The notes under the pieces are model-generated. The model was not told the origin of the DNA. It was given only the letters and a program-made list of their open reading frames with translations, and made no database searches. Below, in pieces: positions 43,343-53,716 of a DNA stretch of 64,000 nt; within the stretch, counting starts at the first letter, position 1; each line of letters begins with the position of its first letter. Both the position numbers and the translations under genes were made by a program. The stretch comes from Hyphomicrobiales bacterium. Its GTDB lineage: Bacteria > Pseudomonadota > Alphaproteobacteria > JAPOUT01. The stretch is from NCBI GenBank assembly GCA_026708505.1, contig JAPOUU010000108.1, positions 38,040 through 102,039 on the forward strand. The letters run 5' to 3'.

Positions 43343-44635
43343 CTATTTACCGAAGACCCGCTCGAACAAAACGTCCACCCGGCGTGCGAACCAGTTCGGA
43401 TCGAACAAGGAGTCCAACTCGTCTCCGATTAATTTGGTGACTTTTTTGTCGCCTTGCAGCCGTTCGAGAAGATTGCCGCCGCTTTCCCAAACCGCCATCG
43501 CGTGCCCCTGCACCAAGCGGTAGGCATCCTCGCGCGACATCCCCTTCCCCACCAGGGCAAGCAGCACGCGCTGCGAATACACCAAACCGCCGAGGCACTC
43601 CATGTTTTGCGCCATTTTCTCGGGATAAACCACCAAGCCATCGAGAACATCGCCGAGGCGCGCAAGGGCGAAGTCCAGGGCAATTGTCGCGTCCGGAGCA
43701 ATCACGCGTTCAACGCTTGAATGGGAAATGTCGCGTTCGTGCCACAAAGCGACGTTCTCCATTGCCGGCGCCACCATCGAGCGAACCAGTCGCGCCAGCC
43801 CCGTGAGGTTCTCGCTCGCAACCGGATTGCGCTTGTGCGGCATCGCCGACGATCCTTTTTGCCCGCCGGAGAAATACTCCTCCGCCTCGCCCACCTCGCT
43901 GCGCTGCAAATGGCGAATCTCCACCGCCAAACGCTCTATGGAGCTCGCCGCTACGCCCAGCAGGGCGAAATAAACGGCATGACGGTCGCGTGCAATCACC
44001 TGCGTCGATATCGATTCCACCGACAAACCCATCTGCTTGGCGACATGGGCCTCAATGCGGGGGTCAAGGTGGGCGAAGTTTCCCATGGCCCCGGAAATGG
44101 CGCACACGGCTATTTCCTTGCGCGCCGCAAGCAGGCGCTCCCGATGGCGGGAGAATTCCGCATAGGCCTGGGCTAATTTCAATCCGAAACTGGTGGGCTC
44201 GCCGTGAATGCCGTGCGAGCGTCCCATGCACAGGGTCGTTTTGTGCTCAAAGGCGCGCCGCTTGAGTATTTCCAACAGCCTGTCGATATCCTCAAGCAAA
44301 ATGTCGGTGGCACGGGCGAGTTGCACGCTCAGACACGTATCAAGAACGTCACTCGATGTCATTCCCTGATGAATGAAACGTGCCTCGTCGCCAACATGCT
44401 CGCCCAGATTGGTAAGGAAGGCGATGAAGTCGTGCTTGACCTCTGCCTCGATGGCATCAATCCGTTCGATGTCGAATCCGCCGCGTTTGCGAAGCGCTTC
44501 GGCCGCGGACTTCGGGGCCAGGCCCAACTCGACCATTGCATCAAGAGCATGGGTTTCAATTTCGAGGAAGATCCGGAAGCGGCTTTCCGGCTCCCAAATC
44601 GCGGACATTTTCGGTCGTGAATAACGAGGTATCAT
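43343..44635 (-). CDS. purB: Adenylosuccinate lyase
   Basis: PurB cleaves SAICAR and adenylosuccinate in purine synthesis. The 430-residue protein has the superfamily signature SSAMPHKRNPVASENL with its catalytic serine loop, TSSDVLDTCLSVQLARATD, and GRSHGIHGEPTSFGLKLA (His). It overlaps the radC stop by 4 bp and is the last gene of the map-radC-purB minus-strand run. Confidence 0.95.
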   Translation of the reverse strand: MIPRYSRPKMSAIWEPESRFRIFLEIETHALDAMVELGLAPKSAAEALRKRGGFDIERIDAIEAEVKHDFIAFLTNLGEHVGDEARFIHQGMTSSDVLDTCLSVQLARATDILLEDIDRLLEILKRRAFEHKTTLCMGRSHGIHGEPTSFGLKLAQAYAEFSRHRERLLAARKEIAVCAISGAMGNFAHLDPRIEAHVAKQMGLSVESISTQVIARDRHAVYFALLGVAASSIERLAVEIRHLQRSEVGEAEEYFSGGQKGSSAMPHKRNPVASENLTGLARLVRSMVAPAMENVALWHERDISHSSVERVIAPDATIALDFALARLGDVLDGLVVYPEKMAQNMECLGGLVYSQRVLLALVGKGMSREDAYRLVQGHAMAVWESGGNLLERLQGDKKVTKLIGDELDSLFDPNWFARRVDVLFERVFGK

Positions 44636-45408
44636 ATGATTCCCAATTCTCTGAAGCTCGCGTATTGCCCCTGTGCAACGACAAGATGGTCGTGGATGGA
44701 GATACCGAGCGGTTGTGCCATGGCGATGAGGTTTCGAGTCATATCGATATCGCTGCGCGAAGGGGACGGGTCTCCGCTGGGATGGTTGTGAACCAGCACC
44801 AGCGCCGATGCGCCTGTCTCCAACGCGCGCCTCATCACCTCGCGCGGATAAACGGGCGTGTGGTCAATGGTTCCGTGCTGGTGGATTTCTTCGGTAATGA
44901 GTTTGTCCTTTCGATCAAGAAAGAGAATATTGAATTGCTCAATATCGTTGTGTCCCATTGCCATGATAACATAATCGATGACGGAACGCCATGACGACAA
45001 CACCGGACGGTCAATGACTTCTTCGCGTGCCATTTGCAGGGCAATGGCCTTGGTCAGGGCGAATTCGTTGGTGATGCGTTCGACGAAACGGTTGCAGATG
45101 CCTTTGAGGACCTGAAGTTCCGATTTTCCCGCGCTCAAGACCCCGTTGATGGTTTTGAAACGCTTGAGCAGGGTTTCCGCTATCGGCCTGACGTCACTTC
45201 CGGGAACGACTCGAAACAACAAAAGTTCGAGGAGTTCATAATCGGAAAGAGAGTTGACCCTGGCGCAACGAAATCGCGGGCATAAATGCTCTCGGCGCTC
45301 TACTTGGAAAATATCCCTTGGAGCGAAAGAGGTTTTCGTTTTCGTCTTGATCATGGTTTTTGGTTTGTTTTTGGTTTTGGTTTTGACCTTTACTTTACTG
45401 GCAGGCAT
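44632..45408 (-). CDS. radC: RadC-family JAB-domain protein
   Basis: A 258-residue protein with a UPF0758 N-domain (SLSDYELLELLLFRVVPGSD) and a C-terminal JAB/MPN metalloprotease-like domain; the metal motif is LVLVHNHPSGDPSPSRSDI. Its function is unclear; despite the name, a DNA-repair role is not established. The first ~30 residues are a low-complexity KTKTKNKPKTMIKTKTKT run encoded by an imperfect hexanucleotide repeat; translation could start later. The map-radC-purB neighbourhood is usual for alphaproteobacteria. Confidence 0.88.
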   Translation of the reverse strand: MPASKVKVKTKTKNKPKTMIKTKTKTSFAPRDIFQVERREHLCPRFRCARVNSLSDYELLELLLFRVVPGSDVRPIAETLLKRFKTINGVLSAGKSELQVLKGICNRFVERITNEFALTKAIALQMAREEVIDRPVLSSWRSVIDYVIMAMGHNDIEQFNILFLDRKDKLITEEIHQHGTIDHTPVYPREVMRRALETGASALVLVHNHPSGDPSPSRSDIDMTRNLIAMAQPLGISIHDHLVVAQGQYASFRELGII

Positions 45409-45471
45409 CTGTTCACCTTAGATTTGTTAATCTACATTTGTTTACTTTAGGTTTGCAGAAGGGAGAAAAGT

Positions 45472-46290
45472 CTAATAAGGCGGGCAATCTCGTCCGGTTG
45501 GTGAACGTGTGAAGATGACGGCACCATCGGTGCTGACGCCTATGGAATGTTCAAATTGCGCCGAGAGCGAGCGGTCTTTGGTAACGGCCGTCCATCCGTC
45601 ATTGAGGAGCTTAACTTCGGGCTTGCCGAGGTTAATCATGGGCTCAATGGTGAAGCACATGCCCTCGCGCAGGGTGATGCCCTCGCCTCGCCTGCCGTAA
45701 TGAAGGATGTTTGGCGCATCATGGAAGACCAAACCTATTCCGTGACCGCAGAAATCACGCACGACCGAGTAACGATTTTCTTCGGCGAACGTCTGTATGG
45801 CGGCGCCGATATCGCCCAGTGTTGTTCCCGGACGAACCTCTTTGATGCCGCGCATCATCGCCTCGTAGGTAATTTCGACCAATCGGGCGGCTTTGCGCGG
45901 TACATTGCCGACATAATACATGCGCGAGCTGTCACCGTGCCATCCGTCCTTAATGAAGGTGATATCGATGTTGAGGATGTCGCCCTCGCGCAATTTTTTT
46001 GTGTTGGGAATCCCGTGGCATACAACTTGATTGACCGATGTGCATATCGATTTGGGAAAGCCGCGATAATTCAGCGGCGCGGGGACGCATCCGCGATCGA
46101 AAGCGAAATCATAGGCGAGACGGTCGAGATGCTCGGTCGTAACGCCCGGACGCACTTCGTCTGCGAGCATATCGAGCGCTTCGGCCGCAATCCTGCCGAC
46201 CGCCGACATCCCCGCAAACGCCTCGGCGCCATAAAGCTTTATTTGCCCTGTGTTGACCGGGGGGGATTCGAACGCCTGTACGTATTCCAT
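45472..46290 (-). CDS. map: Methionine aminopeptidase, type I
   Basis: Removes the initiator methionine from new proteins. The 272-residue enzyme has all five metal ligands: the two Asp in NIDITFIKDGWHGDSSRM, His in GHGIGLVFHD, Glu in FTIEPMI and Glu in QFEHSIGV. The substrate His is in VCHGIPN. The length suits the type I class without insertion. It lies 13 bp after sfsA on the same strand. Confidence 0.96.
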   Translation of the reverse strand: MEYVQAFESPPVNTGQIKLYGAEAFAGMSAVGRIAAEALDMLADEVRPGVTTEHLDRLAYDFAFDRGCVPAPLNYRGFPKSICTSVNQVVCHGIPNTKKLREGDILNIDITFIKDGWHGDSSRMYYVGNVPRKAARLVEITYEAMMRGIKEVRPGTTLGDIGAAIQTFAEENRYSVVRDFCGHGIGLVFHDAPNILHYGRRGEGITLREGMCFTIEPMINLGKPEVKLLNDGWTAVTKDRSLSAQFEHSIGVSTDGAVIFTRSPTGRDCPPY

Positions 46291-46303
46291 AGTTGTATTC
46301 CTC

Positions 46304-47002
46304 TTAGGAAAGTTCGACGGGAATTCTCTGCGAAATGCGGATGCCTGTCGTGCTCACGGTGCAATTATAGCAGAGAATTTCGACTCCCGCACGGGCTCCC
46401 TCTTTCATGGCCCTGGAATATGCCGGATCGATATCGCCTGCGGGAGCAAACCTTTTGCAATCCTCCCGTTGCGCCACATACAACATCACCGCTCGATGCC
46501 CCTGCCCTGCCAGGGCGGAAAGTTCTTGCAGATGCTTGACCCCGCGCGCGGTCTTGGCATCGGGGAATTCGGCCAGGCCGGGCTTGCGGCTCAGGGTTAC
46601 GCTTTTCACCTCAATGTATGTCTTCGGCTCGGTGAGAAGAAAATCAATGCGGCTTTTATCGGAAACCCGAACCTCCCGTTCAATTTTCTCGAAGCCGCGG
46701 ATTTCTTTGATGTTCCCCTCGAGCAAAGCCTCATGGACGAGGTCGTTGGTTTTGCCGGTATGCACGCCGACAAGGGTGCCTGTATCGGACTCGACCATCT
46801 CCCACGACCAAGGCAGCTTTCGTTTCGGGTTTGCGTGGCGGGACAGCCACACACGCCAGCCGGGCTCGGCGAGTCCCATCATGGAACCGGGATTGGGACA
46901 ATGCGCCGTGATTACGCTATCATCGGCGAGACGAACATCGGCTAAAAAGCGCTTGTAGCGACGTTCCAAGCGCGCCTGTGTCAGGGGCGGGTCAAACTTC
47001 AT
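46304..47002 (-). CDS. sfsA: SfsA family protein (sugar fermentation stimulation)
   Basis: A 232-residue member of the SfsA family, originally described as a DNA-binding protein affecting maltose metabolism in E. coli; the domain also resembles nucleases. Visible blocks are RLADDSVITAHCPNPGSMMG, KLPWSWEMVESDTGTLVGVH and KTYIEVKSVTLSR. The last of these contains the conserved EVKSVTL stretch. It is divergent from the CinA-like gene with 37 bp between starts, and map follows. Confidence 0.92.
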   Translation of the reverse strand: MKFDPPLTQARLERRYKRFLADVRLADDSVITAHCPNPGSMMGLAEPGWRVWLSRHANPKRKLPWSWEMVESDTGTLVGVHTGKTNDLVHEALLEGNIKEIRGFEKIEREVRVSDKSRIDFLLTEPKTYIEVKSVTLSRKPGLAEFPDAKTARGVKHLQELSALAGQGHRAVMLYVAQREDCKRFAPAGDIDPAYSRAMKEGARAGVEILCYNCTVSTTGIRISQRIPVELS

Positions 47003-47039
47003 ATTGTCCGAGCGAAGCAGTGGGGTTAAAGTTACACAA

Positions 47040-47804
47040 ATGAAACATGCGCAAGAAAAAATTGTTCAGGCTGCGGTATTGTTGATCGGCGACGAACTGC
47101 TGAGCGGCCAAACCCAAGACATCAACCTCGCACATATTGCAAAGCGACTGCAGGAATGCGGCATCCGCGTCAGCGAGGCTCGCGTGGTTGCCGACAACGT
47201 CAATGACATTCTAGCCGCATTAAATCATCTGCGCAAGCGTTACGATTATGTCCTGACGACCGGCGGCATTGGACCCACGCACGATGACATCACCGCCGAT
47301 GTTGTTGCCCAGGCGTTTGGCGTGGAGATTTCGCACAATGAGGAAGCGGTTCGACGTCTCGAGGCGCAATATACCGGCAGCGACTACACTCTCAACGAGA
47401 GTCGCCTGCGAATGGCGCGCATCCCCCACGGGGCACGTTTGATTGACAACCCCGTGAGCGGCGCCCCCGGATTCATGCTGGATAACGTTGTTGTGATGGC
47501 CGGAGTTCCGGAGATTATGCGAGCAATGTTGGAGCATGCCGTTTCGTTTTTGGAAGGCGGCGCACTTGAGGAGTCCCGTTCGGTTCGCGTGCATTTGGGC
47601 GAGGGCGATTTGGCCGCACCCTTGAAACAACTACAAGAGACGTGGGAAAGTGTCCGGATAGGTTGTTATCCTTCATTTAGTGACGGGAAATCTGCAGGCG
47701 TTCGCGTGGTTTTGCGCTCCAATGACGCCTCCTTACTGGAGAGCGCATTTGAAGATCTGCTAGGAGTTCTGCGCAAGATGAGCGAGAATATAGAGATCTT
47801 GTAA
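47040..47804 (+). CDS. Molybdopterin-binding domain protein, CinA N-terminal type (COG1058)
   Basis: A 254-residue MoaB/CinA-fold protein. AAVLLIGDELLSGQTQDINLAH and YVLTTGGIGPTHDDITADVV are the two conserved motifs of this class. It lacks the C-terminal nicotinamide-nucleotide amidase domain of full-length CinA, so it is the stand-alone form. Family members hydrolyse FAD or ADP-ribose-type pyrophosphates, or bind molybdopterin; which applies is unknown. ATG 47040 is preferred over TTG 47004. It ends 46 bp before tRNA-Leu. Confidence 0.85.
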   Translation: MKHAQEKIVQAAVLLIGDELLSGQTQDINLAHIAKRLQECGIRVSEARVVADNVNDILAALNHLRKRYDYVLTTGGIGPTHDDITADVVAQAFGVEISHNEEAVRRLEAQYTGSDYTLNESRLRMARIPHGARLIDNPVSGAPGFMLDNVVVMAGVPEIMRAMLEHAVSFLEGGALEESRSVRVHLGEGDLAAPLKQLQETWESVRIGCYPSFSDGKSAGVRVVLRSNDASLLESAFEDLLGVLRKMSENIEIL

Positions 47805-47850
47805 GATTGGGAAGATGAAAGCAGCCGGATTATAAAAGATTATTTGGATT

Positions 47851-47935
47851 GCGGGCGTGGCGGAATGGTAGACGCTAGCGACTTAAAATCGCTTGGGCTG
47901 GTCCCGTGGGGGTTCGACTCCCCCCGCCCGCACCA
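47851..47935 (+). tRNA. tRNA-Leu (anticodon UAA)
   Basis: An 85-nt class II tRNA. The acceptor stem is GCGGGCG/CGCCCGC, the anticodon loop CTTAAAA sits between AGCGA and TCGCT, the T-loop is TTCGACT and CCA is encoded (47933-47935). It marks the left border of an AT-rich accessory stretch that runs to nadD. Confidence 0.97.
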
Positions 47936-47994
47936 GAATTATAAAAAAGGAAGCGATAATGCCCAATTTCACTCGCAATAAATCGTAAAAAAAA

Positions 47995-48103
47995 TTGTGG
48001 AGGCGGGACTCGAACCCGCACGGACCAAGCGGTATAATACAGATCGTTACCTTGCATTAACCAATAGATGGACTTGGCGCTCTTCCGGTTAAGCTACTCC
48101 ACG
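47995..48103 (-). tRNA. tRNA-like element with 43-nt anticodon loop, isotype unclear
   Basis: On the minus strand a full set of tRNA arms can be drawn: acceptor CGTGGAG/CTCCACA (6 bp plus a C1.A72 mismatch), D-arm GCTT-AACCGGAA-GAGC, anticodon stem CCAAG (48073-48077) with CTTGG (48025-48029), variable TCCGT, and T-arm GCGGG-TTCGAGT-CCCGC. The anticodon loop is 43 nt (48030-48072), 36 more than normal. No way of removing 36 nt leaves a U at position 33, so the isotype is not readable. An alternative fold pairs CCAA with the TTGG at 48060-48063 and makes the rest a long variable arm with CAU in the loop. No CCA is encoded, unlike the other four tRNAs here, and eight T follow. It may be an interrupted tRNA, a degenerate one, or a tRNA mimic. 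Confidence 0.5.
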
Positions 48104-48111
48104 TATCTCGT

Positions 48112-48146
48112 CTCCTCCGGGAGAGATAGGCCGTCTTCCCGAGGAG
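48112..48146 (-). other. Strong hairpin between the ParB-like gene and the tRNA-like element
   Basis: CTCCTCCGGGA (48112-48122) is complementary to TCCCGAGGAG (48137-48146) with one bulged base and a 14-nt loop. It could terminate or be processed from a transcript covering the ParB-like gene; there is no T-tract next to it. It is followed directly by a perfect 12-bp palindrome GCAATATATTGC (48146-48157). Confidence 0.5.
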
Positions 48147-48170
48147 CAATATATTGCGACAGTCTGACCT

Positions 48171-49382
48171 CTACTTTCGACATCCTTCAACTACACCCAT
48201 GAAATACTGGTATGCATCGGCGAGATTTGCGATGTCATCATTGGTAAGATCGGGAATGTTGTCTCTGCTTGCCTTATTGAAAGTCTGAACGACCCTTTTA
48301 ACTGCAAGGCGGTAAGGAGGCGCTCCATTGTGTATCTGGTTTTGAATGTGGTCCATAGCTTGCTGTAAAGTCGCCGCATCGTCTTCGTTAAAGTCTACCC
48401 CGCCTTTCTTTATTGCTCGTTCTATAAATCCGGGAAACTCTGCTATTTTCGCTTTGGGATTATCACTTATTTCCCCAACTTGTTTAGAGAGGTGATGAGC
48501 GATATGTTCTTCACCGGACTTCATCTGTTCCCACCAATCGGCGTTATCATAAAAATATTTCAAGTAACGAGCGTCCCGATGTTCTTTAAAGGCGTTTCTG
48601 TAAACCATATCAAACACATCTTTACGTAGATTGTCATGTTTTGGTTCATCGTAATTTCGAAGAAATCGGCCGACAATCGCCACTTTACTGACTTCTTCCA
48701 ATATAGTAAATTTTTCTTCGGTTTCTTTTCTTGTCTCTGTTGTTTCACCGCCCAGATATTCAATGTACTTTAGCGCAAACTCATATGCGTTTTTGCGTCT
48801 ACTCACCCATCCTTCTGATCTACCCATATTCTTGGCAAGATCTGCCTGAGTCAGCACCACGGGCTTCTTGGTAACTGTGTCGTAAATGAACCGAGCTTGT
48901 ACATATCCGCTCCATTCTCGCACTCCGGAACCCCGAACATGGACTCCAGCGAGAAGAATTGCTATTGCTCTATCCCCAAAATCATCTGGAACGACTCTGG
49001 TAATCACGTGACAGAATCTCCCCGGATTTTCTCTATTCAAATCCCGCAATGCTGTGACACGGCTATTTCCTTCTAACACCAGATATTTACCTGTTTCTGT
49101 TCGTCTGGCATATATGGGCTGCAGTTGACCAATCTCTCGGAGGGATTTTTTTAATTGATTGAATCTGCCACCAAGCCGCAAAGCCTCCTCAAGCAGTTCT
49201 TCGGAATCGAGATGTCCAGCTGTCAAGAGGCGAGGATTCTCATCCCATAGACTGACTTGATCATGCACATCGAGCTTAATCTCAGAGAGCAGCCACTCCT
49301 GTTCTCCGATTCGCTCATGAAGCATCCTTTCGGGGATGACAGGTGAATTTTTGGAGGTACGCGTAGTAGTAACTTTGTTCAT
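48171..49382 (-). CDS. Orphan ParB-like protein (ParB/Srx N-domain plus helix-turn-helix)
   Basis: A 403-residue protein. Residues ~65-140 resemble the ParB/sulfiredoxin domain: LKKSLREIGQLQPIYARR and YLVLEGNSRVTALRDL, the latter at the position of the GERRxRA nucleotide motif of ParB. A helix-turn-helix follows at ~175-205 (LTQADLAKNMGRSEGWVSRR). The C-terminal ~200 residues are rich in charged helices and not recognised. No parA is adjacent. The start at 49382 follows GGAGA by 6 nt; the frame is open 25 codons further. Codon use is clearly more AT-rich than in neighbouring genes, and flanking tRNAs plus an inverted-repeat element suggest transfer. The role could be partition, regulation or defence; nothing decides. 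Confidence 0.75.
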   Translation of the reverse strand: MNKVTTTRTSKNSPVIPERMLHERIGEQEWLLSEIKLDVHDQVSLWDENPRLLTAGHLDSEELLEEALRLGGRFNQLKKSLREIGQLQPIYARRTETGKYLVLEGNSRVTALRDLNRENPGRFCHVITRVVPDDFGDRAIAILLAGVHVRGSGVREWSGYVQARFIYDTVTKKPVVLTQADLAKNMGRSEGWVSRRKNAYEFALKYIEYLGGETTETRKETEEKFTILEEVSKVAIVGRFLRNYDEPKHDNLRKDVFDMVYRNAFKEHRDARYLKYFYDNADWWEQMKSGEEHIAHHLSKQVGEISDNPKAKIAEFPGFIERAIKKGGVDFNEDDAATLQQAMDHIQNQIHNGAPPYRLAVKRVVQTFNKASRDNIPDLTNDDIANLADAYQYFMGVVEGCRK

Positions 49383-49496
49383 GTTTTTTCTCCATATTAG
49401 ATTACATTCTTGATTTTTTTTTGATTTGAATCTTAAAAAAATCGAGAAACAATTCAAAAATCTATACCATAATGAAAACCTTGGAACAAGTTTTTT

Positions 49497-49649
49497 AGAG
49501 AGAATTGGGGCAGCATTGACCCAAAAACTTCAAAATGCAACGATATACGCCGAATTTTAACATACTTCCACCACATAGATTTAAGATGAAACCCTGTCGT
49601 ATAGCGCAGAATTTTAGAGTTCTTGGGTCAATGCTGCCCCAATTCTCTA
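49497..49649. repeat. MITE-like element with 26-bp terminal inverted repeats
   Basis: The 26 bases at 49499-49524 (core TTGGGGCAGCATTGACCCAA) recur as an exact inverted copy at 49623-49648, separated by 98 bp with no coding capacity. TA occurs just outside each arm (49496-49497 and 49648-49649), compatible with a TA target duplication as in the Tc1/mariner-IS630 group, but the left arm has an extra GA, so the exact ends are uncertain. Inside, TATACGCCGAATTTTA and TATAGCGCAGAATTTTA form an imperfect direct repeat. No transposase is present. The right end forms the stop codon of nadD. Confidence 0.7.
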
Positions 49650-50261
49650 AAAACCATCGATTTCTTTGCGTAATTGCGTGGAAGAAAGCCTAATTTTTGC
49701 ACCTGAGAGGAAGCAAACCGCCGGCGGCAAAGCCTCCGCAAGCCGATGGGCGCACTCGGATGGGATAATATGACCGTGATACAGCCCTCTGCCTTCGAAG
49801 CCTGCGGACACCGCTGTCCGCACTCCCCTCGGTATAACCAGCAAAGGAAGCAGACGGGCCAGCGTGTGCCAATCACGCCAACGCAACAATTCCACGAGAT
49901 TGTCCGAGCCCATCAGCAGAACGAATCGAACTCGTGGATACCTCTGCCGTAGCGCTTGCACCGTGTTGACGGTGTAGCCTGTCCCCAGACGCGCCTCAAT
50001 GTCGCTGACCCAAATACGTCGTAGCGGATGCCGAACGAGCCGACGAGCATGCGCCAGACGCTTGCACAATGACATACTCGGCGTATTTTTGAGAGGGTTT
50101 TGCGGATTTATCATCCACCAAACCCAGTCCAGTTGAGCCTGCCGCATCGCACGCAGTGAAATCGCCACATGGCCCTCGTGGGCAGGATCGAAACTTCCCC
50201 CCAGCAAACCGACCCGCGCGCTCTCACGGACGTCGGGGAGATCAGGGGCGAAGTTGCCCAC
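49647..50261 (-). CDS. nadD: Nicotinate-nucleotide adenylyltransferase
   Basis: NadD adenylates nicotinate mononucleotide in NAD synthesis. The 204-residue protein has the nucleotidyltransferase motif GLLGGSFDPAHEGHVAIS, WWMINPQNPLK, and near the C-terminus IRLSSTQLRKEI (the ISSTxLR-type motif). The start is GTG at 50261, with GAGGGA almost touching it; a start nearer GLLGGSF cannot be excluded. The N-terminus overlaps proA by 20 bp. The final codon and stop lie at the edge of the inverted-repeat element, so the natural C-terminus may have been replaced by a few residues. Confidence 0.92.
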   Translation of the reverse strand: MGNFAPDLPDVRESARVGLLGGSFDPAHEGHVAISLRAMRQAQLDWVWWMINPQNPLKNTPSMSLCKRLAHARRLVRHPLRRIWVSDIEARLGTGYTVNTVQALRQRYPRVRFVLLMGSDNLVELLRWRDWHTLARLLPLLVIPRGVRTAVSAGFEGRGLYHGHIIPSECAHRLAEALPPAVCFLSGAKIRLSSTQLRKEIDGF

Positions 50262-51534
50262 TCCCTCGTACCAGATATTTCCAGCCTACAAGTTGTTCGG
50301 CGCCGACGGGTCCGCGTGCATGGAATTTGCCGGTTGCGATTCCGATCTCGGCTCCCATGCCGAGTTCCCCGCCGTCGGCGAATTGCGTCGAGGCGTTGTG
50401 GAGCAGGATGGCACTGTCGACGTTGCGGAAGAACTGCGCGACCGCATCCGCATCCTCGCTGATAATGCTCTCGGTGTGCCCGGATCCATACGCGCCGATG
50501 TGCTCAATGGCCCCCTCGACTCCGTCCACGACCCCGAGGGTGATGATTTTGTCGAGATATTCCTTGCTCCAGTCCTCTACGGTTGCAGCCTTCATATCGG
50601 GATGGATTTGCCGCGCGCGGTTGTCGCCGCGGATTTCGCAACCGTGTTCGTGCAGAGCCGACGCCAATGCGCCGACATACTCTTGCGAACAGCCCGAATC
50701 GACCAGCAGGGTTTCCGCGGCGCCGCAGATGCCGGTGCGCCGGAGCTTTGAATTAACGACGATTTCGCGTGCCATATCCAAGCGCGCGGATTTGTCGACA
50801 TAAACGTGGCAGACGCCTTCAAGATGCCCGAAGACCGGGACGCGCGCTTCATCCCAAACGAGTTCGACCAGCGAGCGTCCTCCGCGCGGCACGATAACGT
50901 CAATGCAACCGTCCAGGCCTGCAAGCATTTCGCTAACGACCCCTCGTTCGCGTGTCGGCACCAGCGCTACCGCCGCACCCGGAAGTCCTGCACGCTCGAG
51001 TCCGGACACAACGCATTGGTGCAGGGCGTGATTGGAGTGAAAACTTTCGGAACCGCCGCGCAGGATGGCCCCGTTCCCGGATTTGATGCACAAACATGCG
51101 GCATCAAGGGTGACGCCCGGCCGCGATTCATAAATCATTCCGATAACTCCCAGCGGCGTTGCCACTCGCTCGACCTGCAATCCATTGGGACGCTCCCATG
51201 ATGCGAGCACGCGCAAGGGATCCGGCAGCGAGGCGATTTCTTCCAAGGCGGAAGCGAAGCCTTCGAGACGTTTTTCATCAAGGGAAAGTCGGTCGAGTTT
51301 TGCCGTGCTCAACCCGGATTCTTTCGCCGCGGACATGTCTCCGGCATTGGCCTCAAGGATTTCAGAAGCGCGACGGGTGACTTCTTTCGCGATTGCGCGA
51401 ATGGCTTGCGCCCGGGCTTCTCCCGATGTCAGCGCCAGGGACTTTGCCGCCTCGCGCGCCTCCCGGCCCAGCGTCAGCAGCGAGTCTCTCGATATGTCCG
51501 GCGTGTTTGATTTCATCGAAGTCACAGTCGCCAT
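50242..51534 (-). CDS. proA: Gamma-glutamyl phosphate reductase
   Basis: ProA reduces gamma-glutamyl phosphate to the semialdehyde in proline synthesis. The 430-residue aldehyde-dehydrogenase-fold protein shows IGMIYESRPGVTLDAACLCI, GSESFHSNHALHQ, the catalytic Cys in RRTGICGAAETLLVD and GPVGAEQLVGWKYLVRG at the C-terminus. The start at 51534 lies 1 bp after the proB stop. In the family the catalytic segment usually reads RxxxCNAxET; here it is GICGAAET, a minor change. Confidence 0.95.
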   Translation of the reverse strand: MATVTSMKSNTPDISRDSLLTLGREAREAAKSLALTSGEARAQAIRAIAKEVTRRASEILEANAGDMSAAKESGLSTAKLDRLSLDEKRLEGFASALEEIASLPDPLRVLASWERPNGLQVERVATPLGVIGMIYESRPGVTLDAACLCIKSGNGAILRGGSESFHSNHALHQCVVSGLERAGLPGAAVALVPTRERGVVSEMLAGLDGCIDVIVPRGGRSLVELVWDEARVPVFGHLEGVCHVYVDKSARLDMAREIVVNSKLRRTGICGAAETLLVDSGCSQEYVGALASALHEHGCEIRGDNRARQIHPDMKAATVEDWSKEYLDKIITLGVVDGVEGAIEHIGAYGSGHTESIISEDADAVAQFFRNVDSAILLHNASTQFADGGELGMGAEIGIATGKFHARGPVGAEQLVGWKYLVRGSGQLRP

Positions 51535-51535
51535 T

Positions 51536-53688
<2,153 letters not shown>

Positions 53689-53716
53689 CTAAAGGAGGCG
53701 CAAAAGTTCAGCCCGC

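Noticed and set aside
45340..45408. CRISPR-like or tandem repeat at the start of radC
   Set aside because: The repeated TTTTGGTTTTG pattern only encodes the KTKT-rich N-terminus; there are no spacers or regular repeat units.
47995..48103. tRNA-like element as part of tmRNA
   Set aside because: No proteolysis-tag reading frame or Ala-type acceptor (G3-U70) is present, and the arms form a compact single-piece tRNA fold.
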